A DNA stretch of 64,000 nt, taken from positions 1,426,001 through 1,490,000 of the forward strand of contig NZ_NEVS01000004.1 of the NCBI RefSeq assembly GCF_002261215.1, written 5' to 3'. Origin of the DNA: Bordetella genomosp. 11. GTDB lineage: Bacteria; Pseudomonadota; Gammaproteobacteria; Burkholderiales; Burkholderiaceae_B. The translations under genes and the position numbers were made by a program. The notes under the pieces are model-generated. The model was not told the DNA's origin and ran no database searches. It saw only the letters and a program-made list of their open reading frames with translations. The stretch's first letter is position 1; the number at the start of each line of letters is the position of its first letter. Of this stretch, positions 26,965 through 34,936 are shown piece after piece.

Positions 26965-29574
26965 ATGACCAGAATTCTTTATATCGCTGCTTTTCTCGTC
27001 GGGCTGGCCGTCATCGGCTGGATCGGCGCGGGCTATGTCGGGTCGAACCCTCTGGCGCTTGCGGTCACGGCGCTGATCGGCGTGACCTACCTGGCAGGTA
27101 CGTGGGAACTGCGCCGCTACCAGCAGGCGACGTCTTCGCTGGCCGACGCGCTGGGCAGGCTGTCCGACGCGCCGGCGGGACTGGCGGGCTGGCTCGATCA
27201 ACTGCATCCCGCCTTGCGGGGGCCGGTGCGCCTGCGCATCGAGGGCGAGCGCGTGGCACTGCCGGGGCCGTCGATGACGCCTTATCTGGTGGGCCTGCTG
27301 GTGCTCCTGGGCATGCTGGGCACCTTCCTGGGCATGGTGGCCACGCTGCGCGGCACCGGCAACGCCCTGGCGAGCGCCACGGATCTGCAAGCCATCCGGG
27401 CCTCTCTGGCGGCACCGGTCCAGGGCCTGGGCTTCGCCTTCGGCACCTCGGTTGCCGGCGTGGCCACGTCGGCCATGCTGGGGCTGCTGTCGGCCTTGTG
27501 CCGCCGCGAGCGGATACTGGCGGCCCAGCAGTTGGACACCCGCATCGCCACCACGCTGCGCGGCCACACGCTGGCCCATCAGCGGGAGGAAACCTTCCGC
27601 CTGATGCAGCGGCAGGCCGAAACCTTGCCGCTGCTGGTCGACCGCCTGCAAGCCATGATGGCGGGCATGGAGCAGCGCAACCAGGCCCTGAACGACAATC
27701 TGGCCGCCGGCATGGCCGCGATGGAACGCCAGCACGCCGCGCTGAGCGAACGGCTGGCCGCCGGGCAGGCCGCCCTGGACCAGCGGCTGGCATCCGGCCA
27801 GGACGCCCTGAACGAACGGCTGGGCTCCGGCCAGCAGGCCTTCCACGATAAAACCGAGGCCGCCTATACGGGGCTGGCGGCGGCCGTGCAGCAGACGCTG
27901 AAGGACAGCGCCGCCGAAAGCGCCCGGCTGGCCGCCACGGCCTTGCAGCCGGTGATAGAGGCCACAATGGCCGGCATGGCGCGGGAAACCGCCGCCTGGC
28001 GCGATGCGGTCGCGCTCGCCGTGCAACAACAGCACGAGACCGTGACGCAGGCGGTCGAACGCCAGCACGATGCCCTTACCCGCGCGACGGACCGGCAACA
28101 CGAGGCCATCACCGAGGCCACCCGGCGGCAGCACGATGCCATCACGCAGGCGGCATCGCAGCAGCGCGATGCCATCGCCGACGCCGTCCAGCGGCAACTG
28201 GAAGGGATGTCGGCGCGATTCGAAACGGCGGCTGCCACGGTAAGCGAGCTGTGGCGCGAGACGCTGGCGCGGCACGGCCAGGCGAACGATGCGCTGGCGG
28301 GCGACCTGCGGACCACCTTGCAGCGCTTTGCCGATACCTTCGAACAACGGTCGGCCGGCCTGATCGACGGCGTGGCCGCCAAACTGGACGGCGCGACCGC
28401 GGGCATGAGCGCGGCATGGACCGACGCGATGTCCCGTCAGGAGCATGCCAACGGCCAGCTGGCGCGGGACAATCAGCAGGCGCTCGCGGCGGTCGCGGCC
28501 GCCTTCGAACGGCACTCTGCCGCGCTGCTGGAAAAAGTGGAAGGACATTCCTCCGCCGTGCTGGACAAGGTCGAAGGCCATTCGCTGTCCCTGCTGGGCC
28601 GGGCCGACACCCATTCCGCCTCGCTGATGGAGAAGGCAGAGGGGCATTTGTCCTCCCTGGCGGACCGGATAGAAGCCCATGCCTCGGCCTTGCGGCAAGG
28701 ACTGGAGCAGCATTCGTCCTCCTTGCTGGATAACGTCCAGCAACATTCGGGCGCGCTGTTGCAGGCCGTCGAAGACGCGCAGACCCGGCAGCAGGCGGCA
28801 CTCGAATCGCGCGACCAGCAACGGCTGGACGCCTGGACGGCCAAGCTCGACGCCATCGCCGGCGGCCTGCACGCGCAGTGGCGCGAAACGGGCGAGCAGA
28901 CCGCCGCCCGCCAGCAGGAGATCTGCGAGACCCTGTCCCGCATTGCACTGGACATTACGGAGCAGACGCAGGCCCGGGCCCGCGACACCATCGCCGAGAT
29001 CGAGCGCCTGGTGCAGGCCGCGTCCGAAGCACCGAAGGCCGCGGCGGATGTCGTGGCGGAACTGCGCCAGAAGCTGTCCGACAGCATGGTGCGCGACAAC
29101 GCCATGCTGGAAGAACGCGGCCGCTTGCTGGATACGCTGGGCACATTGCTGGATGCCGTGAACCGCGCATCCACGGAACAGCGGGAGGCCGTGGACGCGC
29201 TGGTGTCGACCTCCGCGGACCTGCTCGCCCGCGTCGGCGGCCAGTTCACCGATACGCTGGAAGCCGAAACCGCCAAGCTGGCCGACGCGGCCGGCCAGGT
29301 TTCCGGCAGTGTGGTAGAGGTCGCCAGCCTGGGCGAAGCCTTCGGCGCGGCCGTGCAGGCATTCGGCGAATCGAACGAGAAGCTGATGGCGCATTTGCAG
29401 CGCATCGAAGGCGCGCTGGAAAAATCCCTCTCGCGCAGCGACGAGCAATTGGCCTACTACGTGGCGCAGGCCCGCGAAGCGATCGACCTTAGCGTGATGT
29501 CGCAAAAGCAAATCCTCGAAGACCTGCAACAGCTTGCCGCGCAGCGGGCGGCAGCGGGTAGCGAAGCGGCATGA
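26965..29574 (+). CDS. MotA/ExbB-like membrane protein with giant coiled-coil tail (DUF802, ZorA-like)
   Basis: An 869-residue protein. Membrane segments lie at about 3-24, 30-47, 105-128 and 151-177. The last two carry MotA/TolQ/ExbB-type proton-channel sequence: GMLGTFLGM at 116-124 and PVQGLGFAFGTSVAG at 151-165. After residue 180 it is one long predicted coiled coil with 11-residue repeats. Residues 355-420 hold six repeats of the RQHDAITQAAS type, and 516-603 hold eight of the GHSSAVLDKVE type. A C-terminal DUF802-type region follows. A 5-TM-like channel subunit with a long cytoplasmic tail, paired with a MotB-like partner, is the ZorA plan. Ordinary MotA lacks such a tail. Its stop overlaps the next start (ATGA). 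The role is inferred as a proton-driven motor of unknown output. Confidence 0.82.
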   Translation: MTRILYIAAFLVGLAVIGWIGAGYVGSNPLALAVTALIGVTYLAGTWELRRYQQATSSLADALGRLSDAPAGLAGWLDQLHPALRGPVRLRIEGERVALPGPSMTPYLVGLLVLLGMLGTFLGMVATLRGTGNALASATDLQAIRASLAAPVQGLGFAFGTSVAGVATSAMLGLLSALCRRERILAAQQLDTRIATTLRGHTLAHQREETFRLMQRQAETLPLLVDRLQAMMAGMEQRNQALNDNLAAGMAAMERQHAALSERLAAGQAALDQRLASGQDALNERLGSGQQAFHDKTEAAYTGLAAAVQQTLKDSAAESARLAATALQPVIEATMAGMARETAAWRDAVALAVQQQHETVTQAVERQHDALTRATDRQHEAITEATRRQHDAITQAASQQRDAIADAVQRQLEGMSARFETAAATVSELWRETLARHGQANDALAGDLRTTLQRFADTFEQRSAGLIDGVAAKLDGATAGMSAAWTDAMSRQEHANGQLARDNQQALAAVAAAFERHSAALLEKVEGHSSAVLDKVEGHSLSLLGRADTHSASLMEKAEGHLSSLADRIEAHASALRQGLEQHSSSLLDNVQQHSGALLQAVEDAQTRQQAALESRDQQRLDAWTAKLDAIAGGLHAQWRETGEQTAARQQEICETLSRIALDITEQTQARARDTIAEIERLVQAASEAPKAAADVVAELRQKLSDSMVRDNAMLEERGRLLDTLGTLLDAVNRASTEQREAVDALVSTSADLLARVGGQFTDTLEAETAKLADAAGQVSGSVVEVASLGEAFGAAVQAFGESNEKLMAHLQRIEGALEKSLSRSDEQLAYYVAQAREAIDLSVMSQKQILEDLQQLAAQRAAAGSEAA

Positions 29575-30260
29575 GCGAAGAAATCGACGGCGGCATCGAG
29601 CCCACGGTCCCGACCTGGGCGGTCTTCGGCGACCTGATGTCGGCGGCGCTGGGCGCTTTTGTCCTGATACTGGTGGGCGTGATCGGACTGCAAATGCAGC
29701 TTTCGGCCAAGCTGGACGAAGAGGTCAAGCAGCGCCAGGCCGAAACGCAACGCCGCCAGACACTGGAACAGGCATTGGCCGTGCCGCTGGCCGCGGGCAG
29801 GGTCACGCTGGTCAACGGCCGCATCGGTATCAGCGGCAGCGTGCTTTTCGCCTTGAACTCCAATCAACTGCAGCCCGAGGGACTCGAGGTGCTGAAAAGC
29901 CTGGCGCAGCCCTTGTCGGATTACCTGCGTACCCGCGACGAAATCCTGATGGTCAGCGGCTTCACCGACAACCAGCAGGTGCGTGGGAACACGCGCGGCT
30001 TCGCCGATAACTGGGACCTGTCGGCCCAGCGGGCCTTGACGGTGACGCGCGCCTTGATCGACGAAGGCGTCGACCCCGGATCTGTCTTTGCGGCGGCCTT
30101 CGGCGCGGAGCAGCCCGTGGCGTCGAACGACGATGCCGAGGGCCGCGCGAAAAACCGGCGTGTCGAAATCGCGCCGGTTCCCCGGTTATCGGGGCAGAAA
30201 CAGGCGGACCACGGCCAGTCCGAGGCCGCGCGGGTCCCCGAGGGCAAGGTCGGGCAGTGA
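29571..30260 (+). CDS. MotB/OmpA-like peptidoglycan-binding partner (ZorB-like)
   Basis: A 229-residue protein with one membrane helix at about 17-37, reading WAVFGDLMSAALGAFVLIL. The Asp at residue 21 is in the position of the MotB/ZorB proton-binding aspartate (pattern D-x-M-x-A-x-x-x-x-F). A short linker leads to an OmpA-like domain (about 90-200): FALNSNQLQPEGLEVL, SGFTDNQQ, NWDLSAQRALTVTRALIDEG and AKNRRVEI, with the Asp and Arg that grip peptidoglycan. It would anchor the MotA-like partner to the cell wall. It overlaps the genes on both sides (ATGA and GTGA), so the stator pair is made in fixed proportion. Confidence 0.88.
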   Translation: MSEEIDGGIEPTVPTWAVFGDLMSAALGAFVLILVGVIGLQMQLSAKLDEEVKQRQAETQRRQTLEQALAVPLAAGRVTLVNGRIGISGSVLFALNSNQLQPEGLEVLKSLAQPLSDYLRTRDEILMVSGFTDNQQVRGNTRGFADNWDLSAQRALTVTRALIDEGVDPGSVFAAAFGAEQPVASNDDAEGRAKNRRVEIAPVPRLSGQKQADHGQSEAARVPEGKVGQ

Positions 30261-30955
30261 CGGACGACTCTCACCGCGACGCGAGCGTCCGCGATCCCGC
30301 CGCGCTGCTGGCCGCATGGCGCGAGCAGGGCGCCGATCGCCTGGATCCGGTTCGCTTCCGTTTCATCGAAGCGATGGCGCGGTGCGCGGCCGTGCGGCAT
30401 GGACATGCGCGCCGCGTGCTGGACGAGAAACTGGAAAAGCTCCTGCAGGCCTACCGGAAGGAACTGGAGGCGAGACGGATGCCCGCCGGGGACGAACCCG
30501 GCGACGCCGGCGGTGCGGCCGCGCCGGCCGCGGCATGCCACGGGGCCGGCCCGCTGGCCGAATTGACAGGCTATATCGCCATGCGCAAGCGCGAAGCGCG
30601 CACGGATGACCGCGCGGCGGGTGACGCGGACGGGGGGCAGGGCGCAGCGGTATATCCGGAACTGCCTCTGCTCGATTACTTTCGCGATACCTGGTCGCGC
30701 TACAGCGCCAGGCGGCAGTTGAAGCACTCTGAAGAGCGCGTGCCGGAAAACGCGGGCCCGCTGAATTCCAGCCTGCTCGTGCATCGCACGCTGTCGCTGA
30801 TGCGAGAGGTCTCTCCCGAATACCTGCATCGCTTCCTATCCTATGTCGATGCGCTGTCCTGGATGGAACAGGCCACGCGCGTCGATCTGGTGGCCGACAA
30901 GGATGGGGCGCGCGGCGCTGCCACCCGCAAGGCACCGCGGGGCGCTTCCCGCTAG
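30257..30955 (+). CDS. DUF2894 protein, last gene of the motor operon
   Basis: A 232-residue soluble protein that starts with GTG overlapping the stop of the MotB-like gene. It matches the DUF2894 family found beside DUF3348/DUF802 genes in Burkholderiales. Recognisable parts: an N-terminal helical segment (AALLAAWREQGADRLDPVRF, then RFIEAMARCAAVRHGHARRVLDEKL) and a conserved C-terminal segment (PLLDYFRDTWSRYSARRQL, then MREVSPEYLHRFLSYVDALSWMEQ). No nuclease, helicase or ATPase motif is seen, so it is not a ZorC, ZorD or ZorE by sequence. It may couple the motor tail to an effector function. A perfect palindrome 18 bp after the stop probably marks the end of the operon. Confidence 0.8.
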   Translation: MTDDSHRDASVRDPAALLAAWREQGADRLDPVRFRFIEAMARCAAVRHGHARRVLDEKLEKLLQAYRKELEARRMPAGDEPGDAGGAAAPAAACHGAGPLAELTGYIAMRKREARTDDRAAGDADGGQGAAVYPELPLLDYFRDTWSRYSARRQLKHSEERVPENAGPLNSSLLVHRTLSLMREVSPEYLHRFLSYVDALSWMEQATRVDLVADKDGARGAATRKAPRGASR

Positions 30956-30972
30956 CCTTCGTCCCCGGCTGA

Positions 30973-30992
30973 AGGCCCTGGGCCCAGGGCCT
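30973..30992. terminator. Perfect 20-bp palindrome ending the motor operon
   Basis: AGGCCCTGGG is followed directly by its reverse complement. The RNA would fold into a stable hairpin just after the DUF2894 stop codon. A T-tract is missing, so the mode of termination is uncertain. Confidence 0.45.
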
Positions 30993-31165
30993 ATCGCGGC
31001 GAAACCGTCCCGTCCATAACGTTCTGTTACATCATCTCCTCCAAAAGGCCCGTCATTTGCTACGGCAATGGCCGGCACGGCCCGCGCCACCGCGCGCCGA
31101 GGCTTTGTGCCGATGAGTCCAATCCGGGGGGCGCGCCGCGCCCGCGCCGTTTAAGGAGAATTCGA

Positions 31166-32296
31166 ATGACGTTGGCAAAGTCCTTGAACAGTCTGGCCCG
31201 CATCGTGGCGGCCTGCCTGGCGATCGCCGTCATCCAGGGATGCGCGACACGACAGGAAAGCAATGAATCGCTGGTGCCCATGTTCCAGGGCCAGCGCGTC
31301 TGGAATGGCGTGACGGTGACGCCCGAGGGACGCGTGTTCGTCAGCTATCCGCAGGCGGATAGCGCCGGCATGCAAGTCGCCGAACTCGACGCCCAGGGCC
31401 GCCCCTATCCCTTTCCCGATGCCAGCTGGAACGGTCCGCAGACCTGGGCCCCGGGCACCGTGGGCTCGGGGTATGTCCATGTGAACGCGCTGCGCGTGGG
31501 GCCTGACGGCAAGTTGTGGATCGTCGATGCCGGGGCGCCCGGCATGGGCCAGCCGGCGGTGAAGGGCGGGGCGCGCCTGTTCCGCTTCGATCCGCAGACC
31601 CGGCAACTGCTGCAGACCTACGATCTTGCGGCGGCCGTGCATCCGTACAGCTATGTCGACGACGTCCGCTTCAATGGCAACCATGCCTACCTGACGGATG
31701 CCGGGGCGCCGGGATTGATCGTGCTCGATCTGCGGACGGGCGCCACACGGCGCGTGCTGGACAACAACAATGCCACCACGGCCATGCGCCCCCTGCGTGC
31801 CGACGGCCGCGCGGTGCTCGACCCCAAGGGCCAGCCCGTGCGCGTGCACGCCGACCAGCTGGAGGTTTCGCCTGACGGGCAGTGGCTGTACTTCCAGCCT
31901 GCTTCCGGCCCGATGGCCCGGGTGGCCACGCGCTGGCTGAACGATCCGGCCGTCTCCGAGAAGGAAATCGCGTCCCATGTCGAGCTGGCCTGGGCCGACA
32001 CGCCCAGCACGGGCGGCACGGCGATCGATGCCCAAGGCAACCTGTACACGACCGATACCGACAAGCGCCGCATATTGCGCATTACGCCGCAGGGCAAGAT
32101 CTCCACGCTGATCCAGGACGACCGGCTGGTATGGGCGGACGCGCTGTGGATCGACCGTGACGGCTACCTGTGGATCCCGGCTTCCCAATTGAATCTGACG
32201 CCGGGCTTCAACGACGGCCGCATGCAGGTGCGGTATCCGGTGTGGATCTACAAGCTGCGCACCCAGGCCCGGCCCAGCCCGCTCGATCATCCCTGA
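31166..32296 (+). CDS. Major royal jelly / yellow-like beta-propeller lipoprotein
   Basis: A 376-residue lipoprotein (signal ending VIQGC, Cys at about 27). The mature part is a beta-propeller of the royal-jelly/yellow and SMP-30 type: WNGVTVTPEGRVFVSYP, VNALRVGPDGKLWIVDAG, DDVRFNGNHAYLTDAG, LIVLDLRTG, QLEVSPDGQWLYFQ and GTAIDAQGNLYTTD. Bacterial members are thought to be secreted binding proteins or lactonase-like enzymes, but none of this sequence fixes an activity. AAGGAGA eight bases before the ATG supports the start. It stands alone between the motor operon and the DUF1254 gene. Confidence 0.8.
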   Translation: MTLAKSLNSLARIVAACLAIAVIQGCATRQESNESLVPMFQGQRVWNGVTVTPEGRVFVSYPQADSAGMQVAELDAQGRPYPFPDASWNGPQTWAPGTVGSGYVHVNALRVGPDGKLWIVDAGAPGMGQPAVKGGARLFRFDPQTRQLLQTYDLAAAVHPYSYVDDVRFNGNHAYLTDAGAPGLIVLDLRTGATRRVLDNNNATTAMRPLRADGRAVLDPKGQPVRVHADQLEVSPDGQWLYFQPASGPMARVATRWLNDPAVSEKEIASHVELAWADTPSTGGTAIDAQGNLYTTDTDKRRILRITPQGKISTLIQDDRLVWADALWIDRDGYLWIPASQLNLTPGFNDGRMQVRYPVWIYKLRTQARPSPLDHP

Positions 32297-32605
32297 AGCC
32301 GGGGCGGCCCTGCCACCGGGCCCAGGGCTGCGCCATTCATCCCCATCCCCGTTGGACGGGCGCCGGGGCGGCCGCGTCGCCGCGCCGGTGCCTGCGCACG
32401 GACTGCGACTGTTTGCGTATTGTCCGCCCCGGGGACCCGGCATATCCTCAGCAGCGCTGTCTATCACGCCTGCGGGGCGCATATCCCGATCCGGGGATGA
32501 GCCTGACGGTGCCACCGCACGCGTATCCGAACAGCGGGCAAGACGGCAGATGCCTGCCCGCCGATGGTTGCCGCAACCGAGGTTGTTTTCAACCGGGAGG
32601 ATGCC
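32297..32605. other. Intergenic, no gene seen
   Basis: About 310 bp of GC-rich sequence between the propeller lipoprotein and the DUF1254 gene. Reading frames here lack ribosome-binding sites or family resemblance. No terminator with a T-tract is seen. The last 20 bp hold the GGGAGG ribosome-binding site of the next gene. Confidence 0.5.
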
Positions 32606-34096
32606 ATGCGATTGCATAGCGTGGTACGGGGACGACACGCGCGCCCCGCGTGGGCATGGGCTTTACTACTCATGGCGCTCGCCTGGACGGCGCTATCGAC
32701 GGCGGCGCGGGCCGAGAAACTATCCGAAGAAGAAGCGCGGGCCATTGCCCTGGACGCCTACGTGTATTTCTATCCGATCGTCACGATGGATGTCACGCGC
32801 AGGCAGTCGACCAATGTGGCGTCGGCGGGCGAGAAGCCGGGTTTCGCGCCCCCCAATGTGATCTCGAATTGGCCGGAGTTCCCGCCCGCCGACCTGAAGC
32901 TGGTCGTGCGGCCGAACTTCGATACCTTGTATTCATCGGCCTTCCTGGACCTTACGCGCGAGCCGGTGGTCGTGTCCGTTCCGGATACCGGCGGGCGCTA
33001 CTACCTGCTGCCCATGCTGGATATGTGGACCGACGTGTTCGCCTCGCCAGGCTGGCGCACCACGGGGACCCAGGCCGGCCATTTCCTGGTCGCCCAGGCG
33101 AACTGGCGGCCGGATCTGCGCGACCGGTTCGACGAGTACAAGCTGCCGCCGGGCACTTCCAGGATCGATGCCCCCACGCCGTACGTCCTGGTGATAGGCC
33201 GTACCAAGACGGATGGCCCTGCGGACTACGACGCGGTTCACAAGATCCAGGCCGGCTATCGGATCACACCGCTGTCGCAATGGGGAGGCAACGGCGGCAC
33301 CATCGTCGGCAAGGTCGATCCCGCCATCGATATGAAGACGCCGCCCAAGGTGCAGGTCGACGCGATGCCGGGCGAAAAATTCTTCGCCTACGCGGCGGAA
33401 CTGCTGAAGCTGCATCCGCCGCACCTGACGGACCAGCCCATCGTGGCCAGGATGAAACGGCTGGGCATCGACGCCGGCAAAAGCCTGGATCTCGACGCGC
33501 TGGACCCGGTGGCGCGCAAAGCCATGGCCGGGGCGCCGGAACCCGCCCATCAGCTTATGCAGTGGAAGCTGTCGAACCTGGCGCCCGTCAGCAATGGCTG
33601 GCTGATGAACACGACCACGATGGGCGTGTATGGCGACTACTACCTGAAACGCGCCATCATTGCCCAACAGGGACTGGGCGCCAATCTGGTGGAAGATGCG
33701 ATTTATCCGTTGAACATCGCCGACGGCGAAGGCCACCCCCTGGATGGCGCCAACAAGTATGTGATCCGCTTCGCCCCAGCCGAGCTGCCGCCCGCCTACG
33801 CTTTCTGGTCCATCACGCTCTACGACGCGGACGGCTTCCAGGTGCCGAACGGCCTGAACCGATTCGCGGTCAGTAGCTGGATGCCGTTCAAGTACGGTGC
33901 CGACGGCTCGCTGGAGCTTTACTTCCAGAACGAGAGCCCGGGCAAGGACAGGGAGGCGAACTGGCTGCCGGCTCCCAAGGGCGCGTTCAACCTGACCATG
34001 CGGCTGTATGCGCCCAAGGCCGAGGCGCTGAACGGCAGATGGGTGCCCCCGGTGGTCAGCAAGTCCAGCGGTCCATTGCCCGTGACGGCGCAGTAG
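32606..34096 (+). CDS. DUF1254/DUF1214 exported protein
   Basis: A 496-residue exported protein with a Sec signal peptide (arginine-rich start, hydrophobic AWALLLMALAWTALSTAARA, cleavage about residue 36). The DUF1254 part covers about 50-180 (IALDAYVYFYPIVTMDVTRR, VRPNFDTLYSSAFLDL, RYYLLPMLDMWTDVFASPG). The DUF1214 part covers the C-terminal third (YVIRFAPAELPPAYAFWSIT, LYFQNESPGKDREANWLPAP). These paired domains are widespread in proteobacteria and their biochemical role is not established. I chose the ATG after GGGAGGA; a frame upstream would add 14 residues without a site. Probably periplasmic. Confidence 0.85.
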   Translation: MRLHSVVRGRHARPAWAWALLLMALAWTALSTAARAEKLSEEEARAIALDAYVYFYPIVTMDVTRRQSTNVASAGEKPGFAPPNVISNWPEFPPADLKLVVRPNFDTLYSSAFLDLTREPVVVSVPDTGGRYYLLPMLDMWTDVFASPGWRTTGTQAGHFLVAQANWRPDLRDRFDEYKLPPGTSRIDAPTPYVLVIGRTKTDGPADYDAVHKIQAGYRITPLSQWGGNGGTIVGKVDPAIDMKTPPKVQVDAMPGEKFFAYAAELLKLHPPHLTDQPIVARMKRLGIDAGKSLDLDALDPVARKAMAGAPEPAHQLMQWKLSNLAPVSNGWLMNTTTMGVYGDYYLKRAIIAQQGLGANLVEDAIYPLNIADGEGHPLDGANKYVIRFAPAELPPAYAFWSITLYDADGFQVPNGLNRFAVSSWMPFKYGADGSLELYFQNESPGKDREANWLPAPKGAFNLTMRLYAPKAEALNGRWVPPVVSKSSGPLPVTAQ

Positions 34097-34532
34097 AAGC
34101 TAGTTTTGCGGACAGCCGAATGCGGTTGCCGTTCCTTCCTTATCGATATTTCACTTTAATAATTGTCCATAATTCATTGAAAATAAAATGAAAATATGAA
34201 TTATCCAACCTCAAGTGAAGTCTTAAGTGTGGGCGCGCCCACCGGCTGTACTTAAAGTACTTTCTCAAGAGTAGACAGCCAGGATGCAGCACACTTAAAG
34301 TACTTTCTCAGGAATTGGATGGCCTCGGTTCCAGCGCTTTCCCAGCTTGGCACAACGCTTCGACAGGTCCGCCGCCGCGATACGGGGCCGCCATCGCCCC
34401 GTATTCGCCAGGCATCCGCACCGATCGCCCCGCGCGTGGTCCTGCCCGCATCGGCGGCATGCGCGGAATAGGCCGCTGGCGCGCCGCGACTTTTACAATC
34501 CCGGCTCGTACCGAAAAAAGGCGGAGAAGCGC
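34097..34532. other. AT-rich intergenic region with short direct repeats
   Basis: About 430 bp. The first 150 bp (34135-34210) are strikingly AT-rich against the GC-rich background (stretches such as ATAAAATGAAAATATG). A direct repeat pair follows at 34250-34313 (separate entry). The rest is GC-rich and leads to the VOC gene's GGAGAAG site. No gene is supported. Confidence 0.55.
34250..34313. repeat. Direct repeat pair carrying a palindrome
   Basis: ACTTAAAGTACTTTCTCA occurs at 34250 and again at 34293, a 43-bp period (four helical turns). Each copy contains the perfect palindrome AAAGTACTTT. Two identical dyads spaced by whole helical turns suggest a cooperative protein-binding site. A slipped-duplication scar is the alternative. 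Confidence 0.55.
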
Positions 34533-34928
34533 ATGCAAGTAACCGGCATCGATCACGTCGTGCTGCGCGTGAAGCACATGGACCGGATGATCGCGTTCTA
34601 CCAGGAGGTCCTGGGTTGCCAGGTCGCGCACCGGCAGGACGACCTGGGCCTCGTACACCTGCGCGCGGGCGCTTCGCTGATCGACCTGGTGGATGTCGCG
34701 GGCACGCTGGGCCGGCGCGGCGGCGAGGCACCCACGGGCACGGCAGGCAACATGGACCACCTATGCCTGCGGGTGGCAGACTTCGATGTGCAGGCCCTGC
34801 GGCAGGAGCTGCAAGCCCATGGCGTCGAGGTCGGCGAAATCGCGGAACGCTACGGCGCGTCGGGGCGCGCGACGTCCATTTACCTGAGCGACCCCGAAGG
34901 CAACGGCCTGGAGCTGCGGGCCGGCTGA
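34533..34928 (+). CDS. VOC-family (glyoxalase/dioxygenase fold) protein
   Basis: A 131-residue single-module vicinal-oxygen-chelate protein. It has the paired beta-alpha-beta-beta-beta pattern: ITGIDHVVLRVKHM-type start (IDHVVLRVKHMDRMIAFYQE), VHLRAGASLIDLVD, MDHLCLRVADFD and the closing YLSDPEGNGLELR. Metal ligands expected from the fold are His8 or nearby, the His in MDHLCLR and the Glu in GLELR. Such small proteins act as lactoylglutathione-lyase-like enzymes, epimerases or resistance proteins; this one cannot be assigned. The ATG follows GGAGAAGCGC. It ends 8 bp from the convergent chrA gene. Confidence 0.82.
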   Translation: MQVTGIDHVVLRVKHMDRMIAFYQEVLGCQVAHRQDDLGLVHLRAGASLIDLVDVAGTLGRRGGEAPTGTAGNMDHLCLRVADFDVQALRQELQAHGVEVGEIAERYGASGRATSIYLSDPEGNGLELRAG

Positions 34929-34936
34929 AACGGGAC

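Noticed and set aside
26584..29529. A 981-codon open frame antisense to the ZorA-like gene
   Set aside because: Its length comes from the repetitive coiled-coil coding on the other strand (frames stay open because of GC-rich codons). The amino acids are a glycine/arginine/leucine mix with no domain.
26206..30955. Calling the motor operon a complete Zorya system
   Set aside because: No ZorC, ZorD (helicase) or ZorE (nuclease) is present and the flanking proteins have no such motifs. Only the ZorAB-like architecture is supported.
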